Positions 53,655-61,805 of a stretch of DNA of 64,000 nucleotides are shown in pieces. Each line of letters opens with the position of its first letter. Position 1 is the stretch's first letter. Position numbers and translations under genes: made by a program. The stretch is from G965195345 sp965277625 (GTDB lineage: Bacteria > Pseudomonadota > Gammaproteobacteria > CAKMZV01), in assembly GCA_965277625.1 (NCBI GenBank), contig OZ255827.1, positions 1,550,001 to 1,614,000 of the forward strand. Reading direction: 5' to 3'. The notes beneath the pieces were generated by a model. It was not told the DNA's origin and did no database searches. It saw only the letters and a list, made by a program, of their open reading frames with translations.

Positions 53655-53700
53655 CAACCTTTGACTCAATGACGCCTATGTGTCGTCAAGACCGAGGTTG
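53655..53700 (+). promoter_or_regulatory. Probable S6:S18-binding leader of the rpsF operon
   Basis: CAACCT (53655-53660) pairs with AGGTTG (53695-53700), and TTGAC (53661-53665) pairs with GTCAA (53685-53689). On the 3' side the two helices are separated by a bulge holding CCG (53692-53694). A stem with a bulged CCG is the published motif to which the S6:S18 complex binds to repress its own operon. The position in the rpsF-rpsR leader fits. Confidence 0.65.
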
Positions 53701-53764
53701 AAGCATGTTTCCTTACGCTACAGACTTGTTCTGAGCGTTTTATTATCCACAAGGAGTTTTATAT

Positions 53765-54127
53765 ATGAGACATTATGAATTGTTTTTTATGGTGCATCCT
53801 GATCACAGCGATCAAGTGCCCTCAATGATCGAAAAGTATAGCCAGACTATTGCAAATTCGAAGGGGAAAATTCACCGCCTAGAAGACTTAGGTCGTCGTC
53901 AGTTGGCCTATCCCATTCAAAAGTTACACAAAGCACACTATGTTTTGATGAACATCGAAACAACCAAGGAAACGGTTGATGAACTGGTTCTTGCATTCCG
54001 TTTTAATGATGGCATATTACGCCATCTGTTCATTCAAAAAGATTCAGCTATTACAGAAGCCTCAAAACTTCTAAAACCTGAGTCAGAAGAATCCTCTGAA
54101 AATACAAACCAAGCAGGTAACGCATAA
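53765..54127 (+). CDS. rpsF: Small ribosomal subunit protein S6
   Basis: The 120-residue protein is S6, which binds S18 in the 30S platform. RHYELFFMVHP and EDLGRRQLAYPIQKLHKAHYVL are conserved; an acidic C-terminal tail follows. AAGGAG lies eight bases before the ATG, and a perfect DnaA box (53743-53751) overlaps that leader. The stop overlaps the rpsR start by one base. Confidence 0.97.
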   Translation: MRHYELFFMVHPDHSDQVPSMIEKYSQTIANSKGKIHRLEDLGRRQLAYPIQKLHKAHYVLMNIETTKETVDELVLAFRFNDGILRHLFIQKDSAITEASKLLKPESEESSENTNQAGNA

Positions 54128-54354
54128 TGGCCAAAACAAACAACCGTCAAAATAGCCGTCAACGTCAGATCACTGGAGACATTGATTATAAAGATGTGGC
54201 ATTACTCAAACAGTTTTTGACCGAAACGGGCAAAATCATCCCATCTCGGGTCACTGGCATTAGTGCCAAAAACCAAAGACAATTGAGTAAGGCCGTCAAA
54301 CATGCTCGCACAATGGCCTTGTTGCCTTATACTGACAGACACGCAATCTATTAA
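54127..54354 (+). CDS. rpsR: Small ribosomal subunit protein S18
   Basis: The 75 residues match S18: IDYKDVALLKQFLTETGKIIPSRVTG and LSKAVKHARTMALLPY. It is second in the rpsF operon. Confidence 0.97.
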   Translation: MAKTNNRQNSRQRQITGDIDYKDVALLKQFLTETGKIIPSRVTGISAKNQRQLSKAVKHARTMALLPYTDRHAIY

Positions 54355-54357
54355 ATC

Positions 54358-55227
54358 ATGTTTCTTTCTATAGCCCGGTGGCTGATGGCCTCTCGTGGTA
54401 AAGCGTACATTACATTGATTGCATTAGCACTCATCAGTACCATTATAAAACCTGTAGGCATTCTGGTGAGCGCAGGTATTGCGCTGGTCACTTTGACCAT
54501 TGGTTTGCAATCTTCTATTGTTTTAGCCATTCTTTCTTCATTTTTTGTTGGCATGCTCAATATGATATTTGGTCAAAGCCTGTTGTTTAATGTTGGGATT
54601 TATGTCGGTATTTTTGTCATCCCTGTTATAGGTTCAGCATTAATTCTCAAATATAAATCCATAGAATTGGCCAGTCTTGGTTTGGCAGTATGGGCAGCAA
54701 CAATTCTTGTGCTTGCAAAACTATGGATGCCCGATTTAAACCTATTCTGGTATCCAGTAATTCAAAATTACTCAACCCTGCTGCAGTTAAATCTGGCACC
54801 TGAGGAAATTGAAATTTTGAGCAAGACAATGAATGCTGGCATCAGTTTAATGGTCTTTATAATGCCATTACTTGGACTTTTGCTTGGAAAATATTGGCAG
54901 ACGCGGCTCTATCAACCGGGTGAATTTGCCGAAATTTTTCAACAATGGTTTTTTGGTAATAAAATTGCCAGTGCCCTAATCATCATTATTGCTTTAGCAA
55001 TCTTTGACAATCAACTGGCAAATGATTTGATTGGTATTATTTTGGCATTGTTTGTTTTACAGGGTATTGCCTTAATTCATTATATTTGGCGTATTAAAGC
55101 AATCTCTAAATTTTGGCTTTATGCCTTCTATCCCGTTATTTTTATTTTTTCTGAAGCCATGCTGTTGCTCGCCTTTACGGGATTGATTGACAACTGGGCA
55201 AACATCAGAAAAAGATTACAACACTGA
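54358..55227 (+). CDS. DUF2232-family membrane protein
   Basis: This is a 289-residue protein with about eight hydrophobic helices. Its place between rpsR and rplI and its topology match the DUF2232/YybS-like protein found at this site in Pseudomonas and related bacteria. Its function is unknown. It starts three bases after rpsR. Confidence 0.8.
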   Translation: MFLSIARWLMASRGKAYITLIALALISTIIKPVGILVSAGIALVTLTIGLQSSIVLAILSSFFVGMLNMIFGQSLLFNVGIYVGIFVIPVIGSALILKYKSIELASLGLAVWAATILVLAKLWMPDLNLFWYPVIQNYSTLLQLNLAPEEIEILSKTMNAGISLMVFIMPLLGLLLGKYWQTRLYQPGEFAEIFQQWFFGNKIASALIIIIALAIFDNQLANDLIGIILALFVLQGIALIHYIWRIKAISKFWLYAFYPVIFIFSEAMLLLAFTGLIDNWANIRKRLQH

Positions 55228-55235
55228 GGTTTAAC

Positions 55236-55691
55236 ATGAAAATTATTTTATTAGAAAGAATCCAAAATCTGGGCGAAATTGGTGGCGTCATTGAAGTCAA
55301 ACCTGGCTATGCTAGGAATTATTTATTGCCACAAGGTAAAGCCAAAATAGCAACCGAAGAAAACATCAAAATTGTTGAAGCACAAAAAGCAGAATTGGCC
55401 AAACGTTCAGCCGATGCTGTGGCATATGCTCAAGCCCTTGCTGATAAAGTTGCTGGGGTTGAGGTTGTACTCTTAAGAAAAGAGTCAACAGATGGCAATT
55501 TATACGGTTCTGTCAATAACCATGACATCTCGGTTGCCCTCAATGAGATGGGATTTGAAATTGAGAAAAAGCACATCCAATTGGATGGCGGCGCATTCCG
55601 GACATTGGGCGAATTTCCTGTGAATATTATTATTCAAAATGATATTACAGCCGAAATAAAACTTATTATTCAGCCCGAACCCAGCGAATAA
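55236..55691 (+). CDS. rplI: Large ribosomal subunit protein L9
   Basis: The 151 residues show the L9 N-domain (MKIILLERIQNLGEIGGVIEVK, then PGYARNYLLPQGKA), a long connecting helix and the C-domain. GAGG lies ahead of the start. A strong terminator follows. Confidence 0.97.
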   Translation: MKIILLERIQNLGEIGGVIEVKPGYARNYLLPQGKAKIATEENIKIVEAQKAELAKRSADAVAYAQALADKVAGVEVVLLRKESTDGNLYGSVNNHDISVALNEMGFEIEKKHIQLDGGAFRTLGEFPVNIIIQNDITAEIKLIIQPEPSE

Positions 55692-56110
55692 CCACAAAAA
55701 TTGACAGACGACGCCATCGCCCCGAATCTGGTGATGGCTGTTTTTATGACCGTTCAATGAATGTTGGTGGCCCTTTCTGCGGTTTCTTAGAATCATTTTG
55801 CGCCATCGATTTTATCTCTTTAAATATTGAAGCGTAGGCTGGTATCTCACAGGCGTGGACATTCAATAAGACCCGTTGAAAGAACCGAGCAAAGCTGAGT
55901 TGCATGGCACAAAAACAATCAAGCTAAACATCATTGGGCAGGCTTTTCAATCGATGCGCACTATCGCAGAAATTCGTTTCATTCATCATAGTTGAGGCTG
56001 TGTTTTCTAGCTTAAGTTGGTACAATCTTGATACCTGTACTTAAAAAAGCAAGCCAAAAGAGACCTTTTCCGAATTCATCAACAAGACCTTTAAAAAAAC
56101 ACGACATAAT
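55692..56110. other. Non-coding region between rplI and dnaB
   Basis: About 420 bases. Apart from the terminator I see no gene of its own and no clear promoter. A frame open from 56028 is a shadow of dnaB. Confidence 0.5.
55713..55745 (+). terminator. Rho-independent terminator after rplI
   Basis: A 9-base stem (GCCATCGCC with GGTGATGGC, one G-T pair) with an 8-base loop is followed by TGTTTTT. It closes the rpsF-rpsR-DUF2232-rplI operon. Confidence 0.85.
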
Positions 56111-57547
56111 ATGGCAAAGAAAAATGCTGCAGCCTTCATCCCACCACATTCGATTGAAGCCGAACAATCGGTTCTGGGTGGTATGCTCATTGATAACGAA
56201 GCCGCCGAAGATGTCTTGGGATTATTACATGCAGAAGATTTTTACCGCGCGGATCATCAAATGCTCTTTTCAACCATTCAAACGCTCTTTAGTGAGCGCA
56301 GACCCGTTGACATCATAACAGTCAGCGAACACCTTGAGCGGCTAAATAGCTTAAAAGAAGCGGGTGGTACGGTTTACATTGGTGAATTGGCTCAGAATAC
56401 GCCAACGGCTGCAAACATTAAAACCTATGCCATCATCGTTCGTGAACGGGCTTTAATGCGGGCATTAATTCAAATTGGTGCCGATATATCTCGCATGGGA
56501 TTTGACCCGCAAGGCTTAGGCCCTATGGAATTGACTGAAAAAGCTGAACAAATGGTCTTTAAGCTGGCAGAACAGCAAATAAAAACAGATTCTTTCAAAC
56601 CCATTGAAAAAGTGTTTGGGGAGGTGATTCAGAAAGTCAGTGATCTTTCAGAGTTGGACTCTGATATCACAGGCGTCCCCTCTGGATTTGTTGATTTAGA
56701 TAAAATGACCGCGGGTTTTCAGTCTGGCGACCTTATTATTTTGGCTGGACGGCCTTCTATGGGTAAAACAACCCTTGCCATGAATTTAGTTGAACATGCC
56801 GCACGCCACTACATGCAACCTGCTTTCGTTGAAGGGGGCGATTCTATGCCCTCATGCGTTGGTGTGTTTAGTATGGAAATGGGGGCAGAACAAGTGGTCA
56901 TGCGCCTGGCCTCTTCTATAGGCAAAATTCCGCTCAGCAATCTGCGCAATGGTCAATTGGATCATGACCAGTGGCAACAATTTTTTAGTGCAGGGGAGAC
57001 GATTAAACCCCTGCAGATTCACATTGATGATTCTTCGGGTCTTACCGCATTTGAGCTACGTGCTCGCGCCCGTCGTTTAAAAAGAAATTACAACAACTTA
57101 TCGTTGATCATTGTTGATTATTTACAACTGCTACACGGTGATTCAAAAGAGGATAACCGCGTAGCCGAAATGACTCAAATATCACGTCTGTTAAAAGAAA
57201 TGGCGCGTGAACTGAACATCCCCGTCGTTGCATTATCTCAATTAAATCGCGGCTTAGAGAAGCGTAATGATCGACGACCAATCATGTCAGATTTGCGCGA
57301 ATCAGGCTCCATCGAACAAGATGCAGACATTATCATGTTCATCCATCGTGAGGAAGTCTATGAGAAAAACAAACCCGAACTAAAAGGGCAAGCCAAACTG
57401 ATCATAGCCAAACAGCGAAACGGCGACATTGGCGATATTGATCTTCGTTTTGAAGGGCAATACTCTCGCTTTACAACCCCTATACATAGAGATGCTGAAG
57501 AGCATCTTGCTTATGACGGGTTTCATGTTGATGATCTACAACAATGA
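56111..57547 (+). CDS. dnaB: Replicative DNA helicase
   Basis: DnaB unwinds the fork. The 478 residues have the N-terminal domain (EAEQSVLGGML), Walker A GRPSMGKTT near residue 215, Walker B LIIVDYLQL and the SQLNRGLEKR segment. Between the Walker A helix and FSMEM, about 10-14 extra residues (MQPAFVEGGDSMPSCV region) appear compared with E. coli. dnaB is separated from alr by 45 bases. Confidence 0.96.
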   Translation: MAKKNAAAFIPPHSIEAEQSVLGGMLIDNEAAEDVLGLLHAEDFYRADHQMLFSTIQTLFSERRPVDIITVSEHLERLNSLKEAGGTVYIGELAQNTPTAANIKTYAIIVRERALMRALIQIGADISRMGFDPQGLGPMELTEKAEQMVFKLAEQQIKTDSFKPIEKVFGEVIQKVSDLSELDSDITGVPSGFVDLDKMTAGFQSGDLIILAGRPSMGKTTLAMNLVEHAARHYMQPAFVEGGDSMPSCVGVFSMEMGAEQVVMRLASSIGKIPLSNLRNGQLDHDQWQQFFSAGETIKPLQIHIDDSSGLTAFELRARARRLKRNYNNLSLIIVDYLQLLHGDSKEDNRVAEMTQISRLLKEMARELNIPVVALSQLNRGLEKRNDRRPIMSDLRESGSIEQDADIIMFIHREEVYEKNKPELKGQAKLIIAKQRNGDIGDIDLRFEGQYSRFTTPIHRDAEEHLAYDGFHVDDLQQ

Positions 57548-57592
57548 CAGTCGTTATTCTTTTTTCTAGTCAAACTTGTCTCCCTTAGTCGT

Positions 57593-58651
57593 ATGAACGG
57601 TGCACGCCTCACCATTTCTGCTTCGGCCATCGATGCGAACTACCAAACGGCTGTATCACTCCATAATAATCATCGCGTATTTGCTGTGGTCAAATCCAAT
57701 GCTTATGGGCATGGTTTAGTCTTTGCTGCCAAAGCCATTAAAAGCGCCTATGGTTATGCCGTTTGTCGCTTAGAAGAAGGGTTGTGCTTACGCAAAACTG
57801 GCATCAAAAAGCCTATTTTATTGCTCCAAGGCGCCGCCTCAAAAGACGAATGGGCAGCATGTATTGAGCATGCAATTATGCCGGTTCTGCACCATCAGAA
57901 GCAACTGAGCTATTTACGACAAACCGCTGACTATCCGTCTAAACTTCCCATTTGGATTAAAGTCAATACGGGCATGAACCGCTTGGGATTTTCAATTTCA
58001 GAAGCGGCAAAAGTCTATGATGAACTCGATGCCTTTAATCCCATACTTATGAGTCATTATGCCTGTGCTGATGTGCCCGCTCATAGCCTCAATGTTCAAC
58101 AACAACAGCGATTTAATGATTTAAATAAAGTCTGCAAGGCAACCACTTCTTTAGCAAATTCAGCCGCATTATTGGCGCAACAATATGAACGAGGCGACAT
58201 TGCACGTGCTGGCATTATGCTCTATGGACATGCACCCTATGAAAACCCAAACATCCAACTGGCGACAACCATGCGCTTTGAAGCACCAGTCATTGCCTTG
58301 CAATCGGTCGAAAAAGGACAGATTGTTGGCTATGGCAGTACGTGGACGGCACCAGTAAAGGGTCAGATTGCCATTCTGCGCGTCGGTTATGCCGATGGTT
58401 ACCCTCGAATTCTAAGCAACCAAATGGATGTGGCGTTTAAAGGACAAAGATACCCCTTGGCTGGGTGCATTTCTATGGACATGTGTGCGGTCTTTGTGGG
58501 TGAAAATAAAGCGGCCATTCAACAGGGTGATTGGATTGAACTCTGGGGCGATACCATTTCTGTCAAAGAAGTTGCCCGATGCGCCCAAACCATCCCCTAT
58601 GAATTATTCACTGGCATCAATGAACGTGTTTCACGATGCCACCTTGATTAG
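57593..58651 (+). CDS. alr: Alanine racemase
   Basis: Alr makes D-alanine for peptidoglycan. The 352-residue PLP enzyme has the lysine motif AVVKSNAYGHG, GMNRLGF and GYGSTW, and the catalytic tyrosine region SMDMCAV. rplI-dnaB-alr is the Pseudomonas-type order. Confidence 0.95.
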   Translation: MNGARLTISASAIDANYQTAVSLHNNHRVFAVVKSNAYGHGLVFAAKAIKSAYGYAVCRLEEGLCLRKTGIKKPILLLQGAASKDEWAACIEHAIMPVLHHQKQLSYLRQTADYPSKLPIWIKVNTGMNRLGFSISEAAKVYDELDAFNPILMSHYACADVPAHSLNVQQQQRFNDLNKVCKATTSLANSAALLAQQYERGDIARAGIMLYGHAPYENPNIQLATTMRFEAPVIALQSVEKGQIVGYGSTWTAPVKGQIAILRVGYADGYPRILSNQMDVAFKGQRYPLAGCISMDMCAVFVGENKAAIQQGDWIELWGDTISVKEVARCAQTIPYELFTGINERVSRCHLD

Positions 58652-58663
58652 CCTGAGCATGCA

Positions 58664-59260
58664 ATGACGACGCACAAAATTCATTCAATAAAAACCTTGT
58701 ATCAAGGTTTTTTTAAGACCCTTTGCTATACCTTCCAATATAAACGTTATGACCAGCAATGGAGCAATATCGTTCATCATGAAGTATTTAACCGATCTGA
58801 TGCGGTTGCAATATTGCCTTTTGATCCCATCAAAAAACAAGTGATCTTGGTTGAGCAATTCCGCACTGGTGCAATTTTGCATGATAATCCGCATTTAATT
58901 GAAACCATTGCGGGCATGATCAACGATGATGAAACCCCATTACAAGCCGCGCATCGTGAATTATTCGAAGAAAGCGGCTTAACGAGCCAACAATGGTCAA
59001 AAATAGGCCTTTTTTATACGTCTCCAGGCGCTTGCACCGAACGGCTCCATATCTATTGTGCTTATGTTGACGCCGAACAGGCATTAGAGTACGCTGGTTT
59101 GCAAACAGAAAATGAAAGCATCAAAGTGCTCAAATATGACTTAAAGCGTATTGCACAAGGATTAGAACAAAACAGCTTCACCGTTGCACCGACCGTGGTT
59201 GCTTTACAATGGCTGCTGATGAATCACCCGCCTGCTGCACAAACACCCAAATCATCATGA
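58664..59260 (+). CDS. nudF: ADP-ribose pyrophosphatase (Nudix)
   Basis: The 198-residue Nudix hydrolase carries the box G(x5)E(x7)REL(x)EE(x)GL, here from GMINDDE to ELFEESGL. The FRTGAI and SPGACTERLHIY segments match NudF/ADPRase. The stop overlaps the rarA start by four bases (ATGA). Substrate choice is by family. Confidence 0.85.
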   Translation: MTTHKIHSIKTLYQGFFKTLCYTFQYKRYDQQWSNIVHHEVFNRSDAVAILPFDPIKKQVILVEQFRTGAILHDNPHLIETIAGMINDDETPLQAAHRELFEESGLTSQQWSKIGLFYTSPGACTERLHIYCAYVDAEQALEYAGLQTENESIKVLKYDLKRIAQGLEQNSFTVAPTVVALQWLLMNHPPAAQTPKSS

Positions 59261-60546
59261 TTTCCCTCCCTGAACGCGCTCGCCCACAAAACATTCATGA
59301 ATTGGTTGGGCAAAGTCATCTGCTCTCTGAAGGCAAGCCCTTGCACATCATGCTGAGCAAACAACAAGCCCACTCAATGATTCTGTGGGGACCGCCAGGT
59401 TGTGGCAAAACCACTTTTGCCCGTCTATTGGCACAGCATGCACAATGGGGATTCATCGCCCTTTCTGCCGTATTAGATGGCGTTACCCAAGTTCGGCAAG
59501 CCATTGAACAAGCCCAAAAGAATAAAAATGATTTACTCATCAAAGAAACCATTCTATTTGTCGATGAGGTTCATCGTTTTAACAAAGCCCAACAGGATGC
59601 ATTTTTGCCACACATTGAAGACGGCACAATCATCTTTGTTGGTGCAACCACAGAAAATCCCGCATTTGAACTGAACCGCGCATTGCTTTCACGGTGCCGC
59701 GTTTACCAACTAAACACCATCAGCGATGAGGACTTGATCCAATTACTTGAGCGCAGTAAAACTTGGTTAAAAGAGCAATTTCAAGGTGCCATTGATTTTA
59801 GCCATGTCGAAAAACCCTTGATCCAGAATGCAGCGGGCGATGCTCGAAGATTATTACTCAGCGTTGAATTGCTCATGGCGCAACAACAAGACGCTGTAAC
59901 CATCACGCCAACATTGGAGCAGTTAAACCAACTGTTTGAATCACGCTATCATGCTTTTGACAAACGTGGGGACGATTGGTACGACATGATTTCTGCGCTG
60001 CACAAATCCATTCGAGGTTCTGATCCCGATGCAGGTCTTTACTGGTACGTGCGCATGGTTGAGGCCGGTTGTGATCCTCTGTACATTGCTCGACGATTAC
60101 TGTGCATTGCTTCTGAAGATGTTGGCAATGCTGATCCGAGGGGGTTGTCCGTTGCCCTTGCTGCTTGGCAAACCTATGAACGACTGGGCAAGGCCGAAGG
60201 GGAAAGAGCCATTGCTCATGCCATCATTTATCTCGCTTGTGCCCCGAAAAGCAATGCCATCAATGAAGCATTAAACAAAGCTCGGTTAGTCGTGCAAAAC
60301 AACCCAGATTATCCTGTTCCTTTACACTTGCGCAATGCGCCCACCCAATTGGCAAAAGATTTGAATCATGGTAAGGGCTACCGCTACTCACACAACGAAG
60401 AACATGCATTCTCAGCTGGACAAGATTACCTCCCTGAAGCACTCAAGGAGGTAAGGTTTTATCATCCCACTGATCGCGGATTAGAAAAGAAAATCAGCGA
60501 AAAACTGGCTTGGTTAAAAAATCTCAACTCGACTCGTTCGCCTTAA
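59257..60546 (+). CDS. rarA: Replication-associated recombination protein A (AAA+ ATPase)
   Basis: RarA/MgsA acts at stalled forks with SSB. From ATG 59257 it has 429 residues. PERARPQNIHELVGQSHLL, Walker A WGPPGCGKTTFARLLA and Walker B LFVDEVHRFNKAQQDAFLPHIE, plus GATTENPAFE, are present. The frame is open 16 codons upstream inside nudF, but the coupled ATGA start is the natural one. Its 3' end overlaps the convergent ligase-OB gene by 23 bases. Confidence 0.95.
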   Translation: MISLPERARPQNIHELVGQSHLLSEGKPLHIMLSKQQAHSMILWGPPGCGKTTFARLLAQHAQWGFIALSAVLDGVTQVRQAIEQAQKNKNDLLIKETILFVDEVHRFNKAQQDAFLPHIEDGTIIFVGATTENPAFELNRALLSRCRVYQLNTISDEDLIQLLERSKTWLKEQFQGAIDFSHVEKPLIQNAAGDARRLLLSVELLMAQQQDAVTITPTLEQLNQLFESRYHAFDKRGDDWYDMISALHKSIRGSDPDAGLYWYVRMVEAGCDPLYIARRLLCIASEDVGNADPRGLSVALAAWQTYERLGKAEGERAIAHAIIYLACAPKSNAINEALNKARLVVQNNPDYPVPLHLRNAPTQLAKDLNHGKGYRYSHNEEHAFSAGQDYLPEALKEVRFYHPTDRGLEKKISEKLAWLKNLNSTRSP

Positions 60547-60892
60547 TCAAACGAACAAAAGAAGGATACCTGGGTTTACCGCCTTTGCTAAGGCCGTAAT
60601 AGCGGTATTCAATGGTGCTACCCACTGGTGGTGGATTGGTGCGAGTGGACTTATCGAATCCCACGGATAATTTAAACGCCCCGTTCAATTCACTACTCAC
60701 ACTCATGGACCCAAGAATGCCTTCATACCGACCCTTGCCTGCATTGTGCTGCACAACTGTGGCTTGATCAAATTGGGCCACTTTTTCTGCAGACGCCTTG
60801 TCCATGGTCTCTTCAGCAAAGCTTAAAGACGCCAGAGTTAGCAAGCCAATAAAGGTGAGGGGTTTTAATAAACAATTGAATGATTTCAACAT
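60524..60892 (-). CDS. Secreted stand-alone OB domain of an ATP-dependent DNA ligase
   Basis: The 122-residue protein has a signal peptide ending near LSFA-EE. A short linker leads to AGKGRYEGILGSMSV, NPPPVGSTIEYRYYGL and GGKPRYPSFVRLI. These match the C-terminal OB domain of the periplasmic LigE-type ATP-dependent DNA ligases of proteobacteria. The nucleotidyltransferase domain with the catalytic lysine, about 170 residues, is absent. GGAG lies seven bases before the ATG, so it looks expressed. It may bind DNA, or be a deletion derivative of LigE. No ligase remnants flank it. Confidence 0.75.
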   Translation of the reverse strand: MLKSFNCLLKPLTFIGLLTLASLSFAEETMDKASAEKVAQFDQATVVQHNAGKGRYEGILGSMSVSSELNGAFKLSVGFDKSTRTNPPPVGSTIEYRYYGLSKGGKPRYPSFVRLIKANESS

Positions 60893-60967
60893 AAATATAC
60901 TCCATATGTTAATGATTAACTAAAACAAGCCTCATTGTATGGAGCACAAATTGGACATGATGACACT

Positions 60968-61002
60968 AAAAAAAAGAACAAGACGGCTATGCCAGTCTTT
61001 GT
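60968..61002 (-). terminator. Rho-independent terminator after tag (minus strand)
   Basis: On the minus strand ACAAAGACTGGC and GCCGTCTTGT pair around an ATA loop with small bulges, followed by TCTTTTTTTT. It stops tag transcription before the ligase-OB gene. Confidence 0.75.
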
Positions 61003-61036
61003 CGCTTATTAACGAATGAGCTTAGAAACCGTGTCT

Positions 61037-61624
61037 TTAACGATTATGCTGATAGCAGTGGCAATCGATCAAGTGGTCATTGACCATGCCCGTTGCTTGC
61101 ATAAAAGCGTACATGATGGTGGAGCCGACAAAGCTCATCCCTCTGCGTTTTAAATCTTTGGATAATAGATCACTTTGTTCGGTCTTAACAGGCACTTGGT
61201 CGAACTCATGCCAATGATTGATGATGGGTTTATCATCGACAAATTGCCATAAGTAATGATCAAAACTGTTGAAGCTTTGTTGCAGTTGCAAAACGACTTG
61301 AGCATTTTTTCTGGTACTGGCAATTTTCAATCGATTTCTTATGATATTAGGATTGACCTGCAAGTCAGCCAATTCGGCATCGCTCATCTGCGCCACTTTC
61401 TCAATATTGAATTGATGAAAAGCTTGCCTGTAACCGTCCCGTTTTTTCAATACTGTCTCCCACGAGAGCCCCGCTTGAGCGCCTTCTAAAATCAGCATTT
61501 CAAATAATCTCTGATCATCATGAAGCGGAATGCCCCATTCATTGTCATGATAATCAGCATAAAATTTTTGTCCCACTTTATTGCCAAAACAGCGTTTTTT
61601 ACCATCTGGTCCTGCCGTCAACAT
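61037..61624 (-). CDS. tag: DNA-3-methyladenine glycosylase I
   Basis: Tag removes 3-methyladenine from DNA. The 195 residues keep the zinc ligands (Cys12, His26, and the late NDHLIDC histidine and cysteine), YHDNEWG, and FEMLILEGAQAGLSW with the catalytic glutamate. It is divergent from typA. Confidence 0.95.
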   Translation of the reverse strand: MLTAGPDGKKRCFGNKVGQKFYADYHDNEWGIPLHDDQRLFEMLILEGAQAGLSWETVLKKRDGYRQAFHQFNIEKVAQMSDAELADLQVNPNIIRNRLKIASTRKNAQVVLQLQQSFNSFDHYLWQFVDDKPIINHWHEFDQVPVKTEQSDLLSKDLKRRGMSFVGSTIMYAFMQATGMVNDHLIDCHCYQHNR

Positions 61625-61805
61625 TATTTCTCCTGATATATGGTCAATTTATTGTAAAAAACACCATAAATTAAGGTTTTTTTTTACATTTCCTTATAAA
61701 ATCAGCGCCATTCCAATTGCGCGATCAGACTGACTTTTTGCGCGCCTTTTAAGTCCCCGTTAAAAGTTTATTCTAATCCAAATACATAGGTGTAAACCAA
61801 TAAAA

